DNA from: Falsiroseomonas oleicola
GTDB lineage: Bacteria > Pseudomonadota > Alphaproteobacteria > Acetobacterales > Acetobacteraceae
Length of the DNA: 64,000 nucleotides
Reading direction: 5' to 3'
Assembly (NCBI RefSeq): GCF_019029495.1
Contig: NZ_JAERQM010000003.1
Location: 1 to 64,000 of the forward strand
Part shown: positions 56,506 to 64,000 of the stretch, one piece after another
How the letters are laid out: every line of letters starts with the position of its first letter
Position numbering within the stretch: position 1 is the stretch's first letter
Program-made: the position numbers and the translations under genes
The notes under the pieces: model-generated
Seen by the model: only the letters and a program-made list of their open reading frames with translations
Told to the model about the DNA's origin: nothing
The model's database searches: none

Positions 56506-59500
56506 TCACCACTGGTACCGCAGGCCGACGGTGCCGGCATGGTTCGACACGTGCTGCTGCACCGTGCCGCTATAGCCGCCGAACAATGTCACACCGTTCG
56601 GCAGGGTCAACTCCGCGCCCAGCCCCGCCAGCCCGGCGGTGCGGCCACGATCGGCGGTCCGCGCCACCATGGCGGCGCCCGGGGCGCCGACGAAGGCGGA
56701 AGTGGTGCTCGTTTCCGTATCGCCCATCTCCTGCGCCACATGCAGGCGCAGATGCGGCCGCAGGTGGTAGCCCTCGCCCAGCATCAGGCTGGTCTCGGCG
56801 CGGAAGCCGGCGGTGGCGCGCAGGCTGCTGGCCTGGCTGTCCTCCACCGCCAGGGACAGCACGCTGGCGCCATCCTCGGTCAGCCGGTCACGGCTCAGCG
56901 CGTCGTAGCGCAGGCCGAGGCCGGGCTGCACCTGCCAGTTGCCGAAGCGATGGCGGGTGCCGGCCTCGATCGCCGCGCTGCCACCCAGCCCGCTGGCAGA
57001 ACCCCGCGCGGTCAACCCGTTCACGCCCAGGTTGCGGCTGGCATTGACCTCCGCATGGCTCAGGCCGAGTTGCGCATCGACGTAGTAGGGACCACCGGTC
57101 CAGCCGCCATAGAGCGCGGCATGCACCATCTCGCCGGAGATGCGGGCATCGGTGGCGGAGGAGCTGATCCGCCCGCTGCTGCCGCCGAGCGCCATGCCGA
57201 CCAGCAGGCCGGCATCGAGGCGGAAGTCCACGCCCACCGCCATGCCGGTGGTGGTGTTGCGATAGCCCGTGTCGCCCGTGGCGTCGAAGCGGGCATTGCC
57301 GCCGAAGCCCGTGGCCCAGGCCGTGCGCCGCCCGTCGCCGTCGGTGGCGGCACGGCCGGTCAGGCCACGCCGGGCCGCCGCCTGGTCGGCGATGACCTCG
57401 CCGAAGCCACGGCTGCGGTCGAGGCCCACCATCAGCGCATCGCCATAGATGGTGCCGGCGAGGCGCGTCATGATCGGCGGCAGCGCCGCCGGCACCTGGC
57501 TGAACAGCGTGCCGAGCACCGCCGTCGCCTCCGCGCCGGTCCGCACGCCCGGCATCGGGCGCAGCGCGTCCAGGCCGAGGCCGACCTGCGCCTGGTTCGG
57601 CGTCAGCCCGACGCCGAAGGGGTTCAGGTTGGTGTAGCTGCTGGGCGTGACATACAGCGTCAGCGCCTGGGCGGTGTAGAGCGCATCCATGCGGCTGCCG
57701 GCCAGCAGCCCTTCCGGCTGGGTCAGGCTGGCGAAGCTGCCGAAGACGCCGCCCTCGGCCTGCACCACGGCGAAACTCTGGCCCACCGGCGGGGTGTAGC
57801 TGTTGCTGGCATCGCCGCTGATGCCGCGCAGCAGCGGCACGATGGTGCCGCCCTGGGCGGTGAAGCTGCTGCCGCTGCCGGTCAGCACCACGCGGCTGTA
57901 ATTGCCCGCGCCCGTGCCGGTGCCCGTGCCGTCGATATCCAGCCGCAGCGTGCCGCTGGGGGAGATGGTCAGCGGCGCCAGGAAGGTCAGCGTGCCGGGG
58001 CTGTTGCCGGGCGCCAGCACGCCATCGATGACGGTGCTGGTGAAGACCTCGCCGGTGCCGCGCAGGATGGCGTTGGACAGCACGGTCAGTCCGGCCGCAT
58101 CCACCGTGATCGGTCCCTCCACCGTCGCATCGCCGTTGAACAGCACGAGGTCCGGCGCATCCTCCTGCTGAAGGTTGATCGGGCCGCTGAGGCTGAGGAC
58201 GAAGCCATTGGCGTCGATCTCGCCCGCGGTATTGACCTGGATCGCGCGGGTGGAGGCGAAGCTTGCCAGCGCCAGCAGCTTGCCGTTGTCGATCACCACG
58301 GCGCCGTCCGGCGCGCCCAGCGCCGAGTCCTTGCCGACCGCGAGCGTGGTGCCGCCGATCACCAGCGTGCCGCCGGCATAGCTGTTGTCGCCGGTCAGCG
58401 TCAGCACGCCGCCGCCATCCGCCACCAGCCCACCGCTGCCGCCAATGGTGCCGGACAGGGTGATGCTTTGCGCATTGGTGTCGACCGTGCCCTGGCCACC
58501 CATGGTGAAGTTACGGGCGGAGGTGGTGTCCGCCATGAAGCGCAACCGCCCATCCTGCAAGGTGACACCGCCCGAGGCCGCGCCGAGCGCCGCATCGCTG
58601 GCCACGACCAGCGTGCCGTTGCTGACACGCGTGCCGCCGGAATAGGTGTTGAGGCCGCTCAACGTCTGCGTGCCGCCGCTGACCGCGAAGCCGCCGGTGC
58701 CGCCGATGGTGCCGGCGAAATCGGTGGAACCGTCGGTCACCGTCAGGGTGCGCGCGCCCAGCGCCACGATGCCCGCGCCGGTCAGCGTGGTGATGGAGGC
58801 GCCGGCCGTGGTGCCGGAGATGTCGAAGCGCCCGGCCAGGTCGACGCGGGAAGCCTCGGCCACGCTGCCGGTGCCCAGCAGGTCCAGCGCGCCGGCCGCG
58901 CCGATGGTCAGCGGACCCTGGAAGATGTTCTGGCCGCTGAGCTGCTGCGTGCCGCCGGTGATGGTGACGCCGCCGCTGCCGGCGATGCCGCCGGCAAAGG
59001 CCGTGCTGCCCGCCGTCACCGTCAGGTCCTGGCTGCCCAGCAGCACCACGCCATTGCCCGACAGGGTGGTGATGGCGGCGCCACTGCTCGTATTGGCCAC
59101 GGAGAACACGCCATCGCTGCGCACTTCCGACGCCGTGGCGATGCTGCCGGTGCCGGTCAGTTGCAGGGTGGCGCCGGAGTCCACCTGCACCAGACCGGTC
59201 AGGCTGTTGCCGCCGGACAGGCGCTGCGTGCCGCCGGCGACGTTCAACGTGCCGGTGCCGGAGACATCGCCGCCGAATTCCGTGCTGCCCGCCGTCACGC
59301 GCAGGGTCTGCGCGCCCAGCGTCACATCGCCCGTGCCCGCCAGGGTGCGGATCTGCACCGGGCTGGTGGCGCCGGTGATGTCGAACTGCCCATCCGCCTC
59401 CACCTGGCTGGCGCTGGCGATGCTGCCGGCGCCGAGGATGTTCAGCCGCGCGCCATCGGCCACCACGACCTGACCGGTCATGGCATTGCTGCCGGACAGG

Positions 59501-62500
59501 CCCTGCGTGCCGCCGCTGACATTCAGGTTGCCGGCGCCGAGGATGTTGCCGGCGAACACGTCGTCGCCCGCCGTCACCGACAGGGTCTGCGCGCCCAGCA
59601 CCACGAAGCCGCTGCCGGACAGGCTGCGGATGGCGCTGCCGCCGCTGGTACCGGCGATGTTGAACTCGCCATCGGCCTGCACGCGCGCGGCCTGGGCCAC
59701 GCTGCCGGTGCCGGTGATCGACAGGCCGGCGACGCTGTCCACCACGGCGGTGCCGGTGAAGCTGTTGGCGCCGCTCAGGGTCTGCGTGCCGCCGCTGACC
59801 GTCAGCCCGCCGGTGCCGGCGATGTCGCCCGCGAAGGTCGTGCTGCCATTGGTCACCGTCAGGCGCTGCGCGCCCAGCGCCACATCGCCCGTGCCCGTCA
59901 GGGTGGTGATGCTGGCGCCCGCGCTGGTGGCGGAGATGTCGAAGCTGCCATCGGCCTGCACCTGCGATGCGGCGGCGATGCTGCCCGTGCCGGTCAGGGC
60001 CAGCGTCGCGCCGTCGTTGATGGTCGCGGCGCCGGTGAAGCCGTTGCTGCCGCTCAGCGCCTGGGTGCCGCCGGAGACGGTCAGGCCACCCGTGCCGCCG
60101 ATCGCGCCGGCGAAGGTGGTGCTGCCATTCGTCGCCGTCAAAGTCTGCGCACCGAGTGCCACCGTACCGCTGCCGGACAGGGTGGTGATGCTGGCGCCCG
60201 CCGTGGTGGCGGAGATGTCGAAGCCGCCATTGGCCGCGACGCCGGACGCCGCGGCGATGCCGCCCGTGCCGGTCAGGGCCAGCACCGCGCCGCTGTCGAT
60301 GGTGACGGCGCCCGCCAAGGTATTGGTGCCGCTGAGGATCTGCGTGCCACCCGCGATGGTCAGCGCGCTGCCGGCCTCGCCCTGGATATCGCCCGCGAAG
60401 GTGGTGCTGCCATTGGTGATGCGCAGCGCCGCCGCGCCCAGCGCCACATCGCCGCTGCCGGACAGGGTGGTGACATTGGTGCTGGTATTGCCGGAGACAT
60501 CCAGCGTGCCCTCCACCTGCACCAGGCTGGCGCTGGCGATACCGGCGCTGCCACCGGACAGTGCCAGGGTGGCGCCGTCATCGACCTGCACCGTGCCGGT
60601 CAGGCCATTGCTGCCGGTCAGCGTCTGCGTGCCGCCCGCCACGGTCAGCCCGCCGGCGCCATTGATGGCGCCCGCGAAGCTGGTGGAGCCATCGGCGATG
60701 GTCAGGGTCTGCGGCCCGAGCGCCACCGTGCCGTTGCCGGACAGGGTGGCGATGGTCGCCCCCGCGCTGGTGCCGGCGATGTTGAACTGGCCATTGGCCT
60801 CGACGCCGGAGGCCGCGGCGACACTGCCGGAACCCACCAGGGCCAGCACCGCGCCGCTGTCGACGGCGACGGCGCCCGTGAAGGTATTGACGCCGGAAAG
60901 CGCCTGGGTGCCACCGGCCAGGGTGAACCCGCCCGTGCCGGAGATCACGCCACCGAAAGTGGTGCTGTTGCCATTGGTCACAGTCACCGTGCGCTCACCG
61001 AGCGCCAGGCCGCCATCACCCGCCAGGGTGACGATGCTGGCGCCGGAATCGGTGCCGCTGATGTCCAGCGTGCCGTTGCTGCCGATGGTGACGCTGCTGG
61101 ACTGCGCGATGCTGCCCGTGCCCTGCAGGGCCAGCGTGCCGCTGGTGATGGTGGTGGCACCCGCATAGGTGTTGGTGCCCGTCAGGATGAGCTGCGCGGC
61201 ATTGTTCTCCGCCGTCAGCGTCAGCCCGCCATTGGACAGCACGCCGGACATCGTCGTGGTCACATCGGTGCCGTGACCGAGATGGATGTTGCGCGCCGCG
61301 CCGGCCAGGTTGATGCCGTTCTCGAAGGTCACGTTGGCGGTGCCGGTGGCGGAGCCGAAGATCAGCGCATTGCTGCCGCTGACGAAGCCGCCCTGGCCCC
61401 AGGTCAGGGTGGTGCCGGCATTGAGGCGGACGGTCAGCCCATCCCCCACCCCGGCGAAGCCGCCAGAGCCGCTCCACTGCACACGATCGGCGAAGGTGCC
61501 GGTGAAGCGGTCGAGGACACCACTCGATTCCAGCACGCCGCCCGCCAGATTCAGGTTGCTGTTGGAAGGCAGCCCGACGCCATCCTGCGCGCGCAGCGCG
61601 CCGCCGGTGATGATGGTCTGCCCGGTATAGGTATTGGCGCCGTTGAACACCACGAGCCCGCTGCTGATGGTGACATCGGCGCCCTGCCCGTTCGGCACGC
61701 CGCCGAAGCTGATATTGGCGGAGCTGTCATCGGCGATGCCGCCATTGACGGTGATGACATTGCCCGTGCCGGCGGCGAAGTTCACTGTGGCGCCGCGCAT
61801 GATGAAGATGTCGCTGCCCGCGACCTCACCGGCCGCGCCGCCATTCAGGCTGCCGCCGGCCTGCACATTGTTCCGCCCGAAGGTGGAATTGCCGGTGACC
61901 GTCAGGCTGCCGCCATCGCGCACGAAGATCGCGCCGCCGAGGCCCGAGCCGCCGCCGCCGCCCGCCACATCCGCCGCGCCATTGCCCGAACCGCTGCTGC
62001 CGACGCCCGCGCCAAAGCCGGCCGCGCCACCATCGCCACCGCTGCCGGCCATGGCGCCAGACCCGCCGAGACCGCCGCGACCGCCACCGCCGCCGAAGCC
62101 ACCCTCGCCGCCCGTGCCGCCATCGCCGCCGAAGCCGTCCCGCGCGCCGCCGGTGCCGTCACCGCCGGCGCCGCCGCTGCCGCCCGCGCCGCCGCCGAAG
62201 CCGAAACTGCCGGCACCACCGATGCCGCCCGCGCCGCCATCGCCGCCGAGGCCGACATAGCCGTCGGAATTGGCCAGTTCCCAGGCCACGAGCTGCGCCG
62301 TCGCCTCGCCCAGCGCCGCGGTTGCCGCGACCAGCGCCGCCGCCGCCGCGGTGGCCTGCAACGGATTTGGCGGTACCTCCGCCCCCGCTGCAGAAACATC
62401 GGCTGTCGCCAGCGCCACTGCGACGGTCGCCTGGGAGACATCGTAGATCAGCTTGGGATTGGTGGACCAGCCATCGCTGCCAGCGCCACCGATGCCGCCG

Positions 62501-63030
62501 CTGCCACCGAATCCGGCGCTGGCCGCGCTGCCATTGCCGGCATTGCCACCGGCCACGCCATTGCCGTTGCCGTCGCCGAGCAGGACGATGTTGTCGACGA
62601 AGACGGACCCGTTGCTGCCGGCACTGCCATTGGCGCTGGGCGACATCAGCCCGTTCAGCACGCCGCCCTGAAGCCCGCTGCCGCCCGTGCCGCCGATGGC
62701 GGCATTGCCGCCCATGGTGACGTTGTTCAGCACCGCCGCAGCGCCGGAATTGACGAAGATCGCGCCGCCAAGGCCGGCACCGCCGCCCGAGCCCGTGCCG
62801 CCCTGGGTGATGAAATTGGTGACGGTGGCGTTGTTGATGGTCAGCGTGCCGCTCTGCACCAGGTAGCCGCTGCCGAGGCCGCCATCGATCGTGCCGGACA
62901 GGGTGCGGTTGCTGGTCAGAACCTCCCCCGCGGTGACCGGAAGGGCCATGCCGGCCAGGATAAAGACCGGAACGATGACGACGGCGCGCGGCGCGGCCGG
63001 ACGGTTCTTCCGGGGACGTTTGGACTTCAT
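56506..63030 (-). CDS. Giant type V autotransporter adhesin with glycine-rich and repeat domains
   Basis: This 2174-residue outer-membrane protein carries a long passenger and a C-terminal translocator barrel. The N-terminus has a basic signal peptide (RAVVIVPVFILAGMALPVTAG). Residues of about 90-380 include a PGRS-like stretch of Gly-Gly-X repeats (61960-62500). The central passenger (about 58640-60930) is a tandem array of 93-residue units with GGTQxLSGxN and GxGSIAxASxVxAxG consensus parts. PATR-like autotransporter repeats (NSYAGGTLVIGG) follow. The last about 300 residues are the autotransporter barrel, ending in RYQW. I start at ATG 63030; GTG 63078 is an alternative. Confidence 0.92.
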   Translation of the reverse strand: MKSKRPRKNRPAAPRAVVIVPVFILAGMALPVTAGEVLTSNRTLSGTIDGGLGSGYLVQSGTLTINNATVTNFITQGGTGSGGGAGLGGAIFVNSGAAAVLNNVTMGGNAAIGGTGGSGLQGGVLNGLMSPSANGSAGSNGSVFVDNIVLLGDGNGNGVAGGNAGNGSAASAGFGGSGGIGGAGSDGWSTNPKLIYDVSQATVAVALATADVSAAGAEVPPNPLQATAAAAALVAATAALGEATAQLVAWELANSDGYVGLGGDGGAGGIGGAGSFGFGGGAGGSGGAGGDGTGGARDGFGGDGGTGGEGGFGGGGGRGGLGGSGAMAGSGGDGGAAGFGAGVGSSGSGNGAADVAGGGGGSGLGGAIFVRDGGSLTVTGNSTFGRNNVQAGGSLNGGAAGEVAGSDIFIMRGATVNFAAGTGNVITVNGGIADDSSANISFGGVPNGQGADVTISSGLVVFNGANTYTGQTIITGGALRAQDGVGLPSNSNLNLAGGVLESSGVLDRFTGTFADRVQWSGSGGFAGVGDGLTVRLNAGTTLTWGQGGFVSGSNALIFGSATGTANVTFENGINLAGAARNIHLGHGTDVTTTMSGVLSNGGLTLTAENNAAQLILTGTNTYAGATTITSGTLALQGTGSIAQSSSVTIGSNGTLDISGTDSGASIVTLAGDGGLALGERTVTVTNGNSTTFGGVISGTGGFTLAGGTQALSGVNTFTGAVAVDSGAVLALVGSGSVAAASGVEANGQFNIAGTSAGATIATLSGNGTVALGPQTLTIADGSTSFAGAINGAGGLTVAGGTQTLTGSNGLTGTVQVDDGATLALSGGSAGIASASLVQVEGTLDVSGNTSTNVTTLSGSGDVALGAAALRITNGSTTFAGDIQGEAGSALTIAGGTQILSGTNTLAGAVTIDSGAVLALTGTGGIAAASGVAANGGFDISATTAGASITTLSGSGTVALGAQTLTATNGSTTFAGAIGGTGGLTVSGGTQALSGSNGFTGAATINDGATLALTGTGSIAAASQVQADGSFDISATSAGASITTLTGTGDVALGAQRLTVTNGSTTFAGDIAGTGGLTVSGGTQTLSGANSFTGTAVVDSVAGLSITGTGSVAQAARVQADGEFNIAGTSGGSAIRSLSGSGFVVLGAQTLSVTAGDDVFAGNILGAGNLNVSGGTQGLSGSNAMTGQVVVADGARLNILGAGSIASASQVEADGQFDITGATSPVQIRTLAGTGDVTLGAQTLRVTAGSTEFGGDVSGTGTLNVAGGTQRLSGGNSLTGLVQVDSGATLQLTGTGSIATASEVRSDGVFSVANTSSGAAITTLSGNGVVLLGSQDLTVTAGSTAFAGGIAGSGGVTITGGTQQLSGQNIFQGPLTIGAAGALDLLGTGSVAEASRVDLAGRFDISGTTAGASITTLTGAGIVALGARTLTVTDGSTDFAGTIGGTGGFAVSGGTQTLSGLNTYSGGTRVSNGTLVVASDAALGAASGGVTLQDGRLRFMADTTSARNFTMGGQGTVDTNAQSITLSGTIGGSGGLVADGGGVLTLTGDNSYAGGTLVIGGTTLAVGKDSALGAPDGAVVIDNGKLLALASFASTRAIQVNTAGEIDANGFVLSLSGPINLQQEDAPDLVLFNGDATVEGPITVDAAGLTVLSNAILRGTGEVFTSTVIDGVLAPGNSPGTLTFLAPLTISPSGTLRLDIDGTGTGTGAGNYSRVVLTGSGSSFTAQGGTIVPLLRGISGDASNSYTPPVGQSFAVVQAEGGVFGSFASLTQPEGLLAGSRMDALYTAQALTLYVTPSSYTNLNPFGVGLTPNQAQVGLGLDALRPMPGVRTGAEATAVLGTLFSQVPAALPPIMTRLAGTIYGDALMVGLDRSRGFGEVIADQAAARRGLTGRAATDGDGRRTAWATGFGGNARFDATGDTGYRNTTTGMAVGVDFRLDAGLLVGMALGGSSGRISSSATDARISGEMVHAALYGGWTGGPYYVDAQLGLSHAEVNASRNLGVNGLTARGSASGLGGSAAIEAGTRHRFGNWQVQPGLGLRYDALSRDRLTEDGASVLSLAVEDSQASSLRATAGFRAETSLMLGEGYHLRPHLRLHVAQEMGDTETSTTSAFVGAPGAAMVARTADRGRTAGLAGLGAELTLPNGVTLFGGYSGTVQQHVSNHAGTVGLRYQW
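58640..60935 (-). repeat. Tandem 93-codon repeats in autotransporter passenger
   Basis: The recurring GGTQ-L-SG segment appears at + strand anchor positions 58667, 58946, 59225, 59504, 59783, 60062, 60341, 60626 and 60905. Seven intervals are exactly 279 bases (93 codons) and one is 285. The units differ clearly at both base and residue level, so the period is protein-structural and not a recent DNA duplication. Confidence 0.85.
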
Positions 63031-63122
63031 GCGGCGGAGTCTTTCCACAAGGCCGACAGGATTTTCTGCCTGCCGCACTCCTAGCCGCCGGAAATTACCA
63101 GCAAGTTAATGCGATATCGTAT

Positions 63123-63986
63123 CTAACGAAATAGCCGGTCGGGATTTTCTACCAGGACGCGAACGCGATCCTCCGCCCGCGGTGTCCAATCCATGAACAG
63201 GTCCAGCAGCGCGCCGTCATCCGGCATCACCGCCGCGTCGATCGAGGTATGCGGCCAGTCCGTGCCCCAGAGCAGGGCATTCGGATTGGCGGCCAGCAGC
63301 GCGTCGTGGAAGGGCCGGGCATCCCGGTAGTCAGGAAAATCCTTGGAAAGGCGATAGGCGCCGGAGAGCTTCACATGCGCCTTCCCCTCCCCCACCAGCC
63401 GCAGCAGCGCCTGGAAGCCGGGGTCGGCGATGCCGCGGGCGGCCGGCACCGTCAGCATATGGTCGATCACCACCGGCATCTCCGCCGAGATGGCCGCGAG
63501 GTCCTCGGCGATGGCGGGCAGGCGGCGGTGGTCGCAGAAGACCTGCACCACCCAGCCGAGGTCGCGCATCACCGCGCGGAAATGCGGCAGCGCCTCCAGC
63601 CCCACGCCCCGGACATAGCCGGGCTTCGCCTCCGCCGCATGTTCATGGAAGCGCAGGCCCCGCATGCCCAGGCGGTGCCAGCCCCGCAGGGTCGCGGCCG
63701 GGATGCGGGTGTCGGTGATGGCCACGGCGCGGAGGCGATCCGGCGCGCGTTCCAGCGCATCCAGCAGCACCGCGTTGTCGAAGCCATGCGCATTGCCCTG
63801 CACCAGGACGCCCCGCGCCAGGCCGAGCTGGTCGAGCAGCGCCAGATAGGATTCGAGCGGCGCATCGGGCGGCGTGTAGCCACGCCCCTCCGCATAGGGG
63901 AAGCGGGCCTCGGGGCCGAAGAGATGGGCGTGGGAATCCACCGCGCCGGGCGGCGGCGCGATGCGCGGACGGCGTGGCTGCGCCAC
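63123..63986 (-). CDS. Pyrone-dicarboxylate-lactonase-like amidohydrolase
   Basis: This amidohydrolase-fold protein of at least 287 residues has the metal motif VDSHAHLFGPEARFPY, HLFG-type start, and late WGTDWPHTS, typical of the LigI (2-pyrone-4,6-dicarboxylate lactonase) and related lactone hydrolases of aromatic catabolism. The start at GTG 63986 is the best in the window; the frame stays open to the right edge, so the true start may lie beyond it. It lies 92 bases downstream of the autotransporter start, on the same strand. Confidence 0.85.
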   Translation of the reverse strand: MAQPRRPRIAPPPGAVDSHAHLFGPEARFPYAEGRGYTPPDAPLESYLALLDQLGLARGVLVQGNAHGFDNAVLLDALERAPDRLRAVAITDTRIPAATLRGWHRLGMRGLRFHEHAAEAKPGYVRGVGLEALPHFRAVMRDLGWVVQVFCDHRRLPAIAEDLAAISAEMPVVIDHMLTVPAARGIADPGFQALLRLVGEGKAHVKLSGAYRLSKDFPDYRDARPFHDALLAANPNALLWGTDWPHTSIDAAVMPDDGALLDLFMDWTPRAEDRVRVLVENPDRLFR

Positions 63987-64000
63987 AGGTCCGGCGATGC

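Noticed and set aside
58640-60935. Regular spacing that could suggest a CRISPR array
   Set aside because: The units are 279 bases, diverged and in frame within one protein; there are no short identical repeats or spacers.
56068-63084. A 2338-codon open frame on the plus strand opposite the autotransporter
   Set aside because: It is rich in Ala, Gly, Arg and His with no family motif, and it mirrors the repetitive GC-rich autotransporter gene. It is a by-product of codon bias.
63031-63122. AT-richer segment with CGATATCG upstream of the autotransporter
   Set aside because: It may hold the promoter, but no -35/-10 pair with proper spacing could be supported.

Overview
The window is very GC-rich, densely packed bacterial chromosome with almost no intergenic DNA and many 4-base ATGA start/stop overlaps. 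A CIRCE-controlled groESL pair, IalB-family and autotransporter surface proteins, TctC/Bug-type and Tat-exported binding proteins, and a YnbA/YnbB-like lipid cluster point to an alphaproteobacterium. Acetobacteraceae (Roseomonas-like) is my best guess, but this is inference from gene content; no rRNA or other marker is present.

Layout. (1) 1-85: the tail of a frame that may be an insertion-sequence transposase. (2) 252-14997: one long plus-strand operon encoding branched-chain-type ABC uptake (with fused LivH-LivM), an ATP-dependent hydantoinase/oxoprolinase pair (HyuA, HyuB), a molybdenum hydroxylase (FAD subunit plus fused FeS-Mo subunit), a 6-hydroxynicotinate reductase homologue, a UPF0280 (ApbE-like) protein and a PF06684 'amino acid synthesis' protein, with a convergent GlxA-type regulator. 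(3) 16168-17698: transglutaminase-like protein and N-formylglutamate amidohydrolase. (4) 17737-19837: groESL with promoter, CIRCE operator and terminator; this GroEL lacks the usual GGM tail. (5) 19845-27813: a D-aminoacylase-type amidohydrolase divergent from a complete Dpp-type transporter and a class II aldolase. (6) 27831-31725: a 2-aminoethylphosphonate-type (PhnS2/T/U2) transporter. (7) 31729-38208: aldo/keto reductase, flavin monooxygenase, metal-dependent amidohydrolase, an orphan peptide-type binding protein and a ring-opening amidohydrolase of the cyanuric acid hydrolase/barbiturase family. (8) 38205-44263: a minus-strand operon of Rieske oxygenase, glutamine-synthetase-like ligase and an SsuABC-type transporter with two different permeases, divergent from an IclR regulator with a clear palindrome between them. 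(9) 45257-50884: D-amino-acid dehydrogenase, a second HyuA/HyuB pair and a Bug-type binding protein. (10) 50897-52160: a small ABM monooxygenase and an SDR with no Tyr in its active-site motif. (11) 52302-54570: CdsA-like, PlsC-like and CDP-alcohol transferase genes. (12) 54576-63986: a GAF/HisKA_2 sensor kinase, an IalB-family protein, a 2174-residue autotransporter with a rigid 93-residue repeat, and a pyrone-dicarboxylate-lactonase-like amidohydrolase at the right edge.

Functional theme. At least three separate loci combine an uptake system with enzymes that open or oxidise cyclic amides or N-heterocycles: hydroxylate, reduce and ATP-dependently hydrolyse in region 2; deaminate/dechlorinate and ring-open in region 7; hydantoin-type hydrolysis plus D-amino acid oxidation in region 9. 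Region 8 has the gene logic of aniline-type glutamylation followed by Rieske oxygenation. The substrates cannot be read from the sequence. The operon in region 2 is the best candidate for an undescribed pathway.
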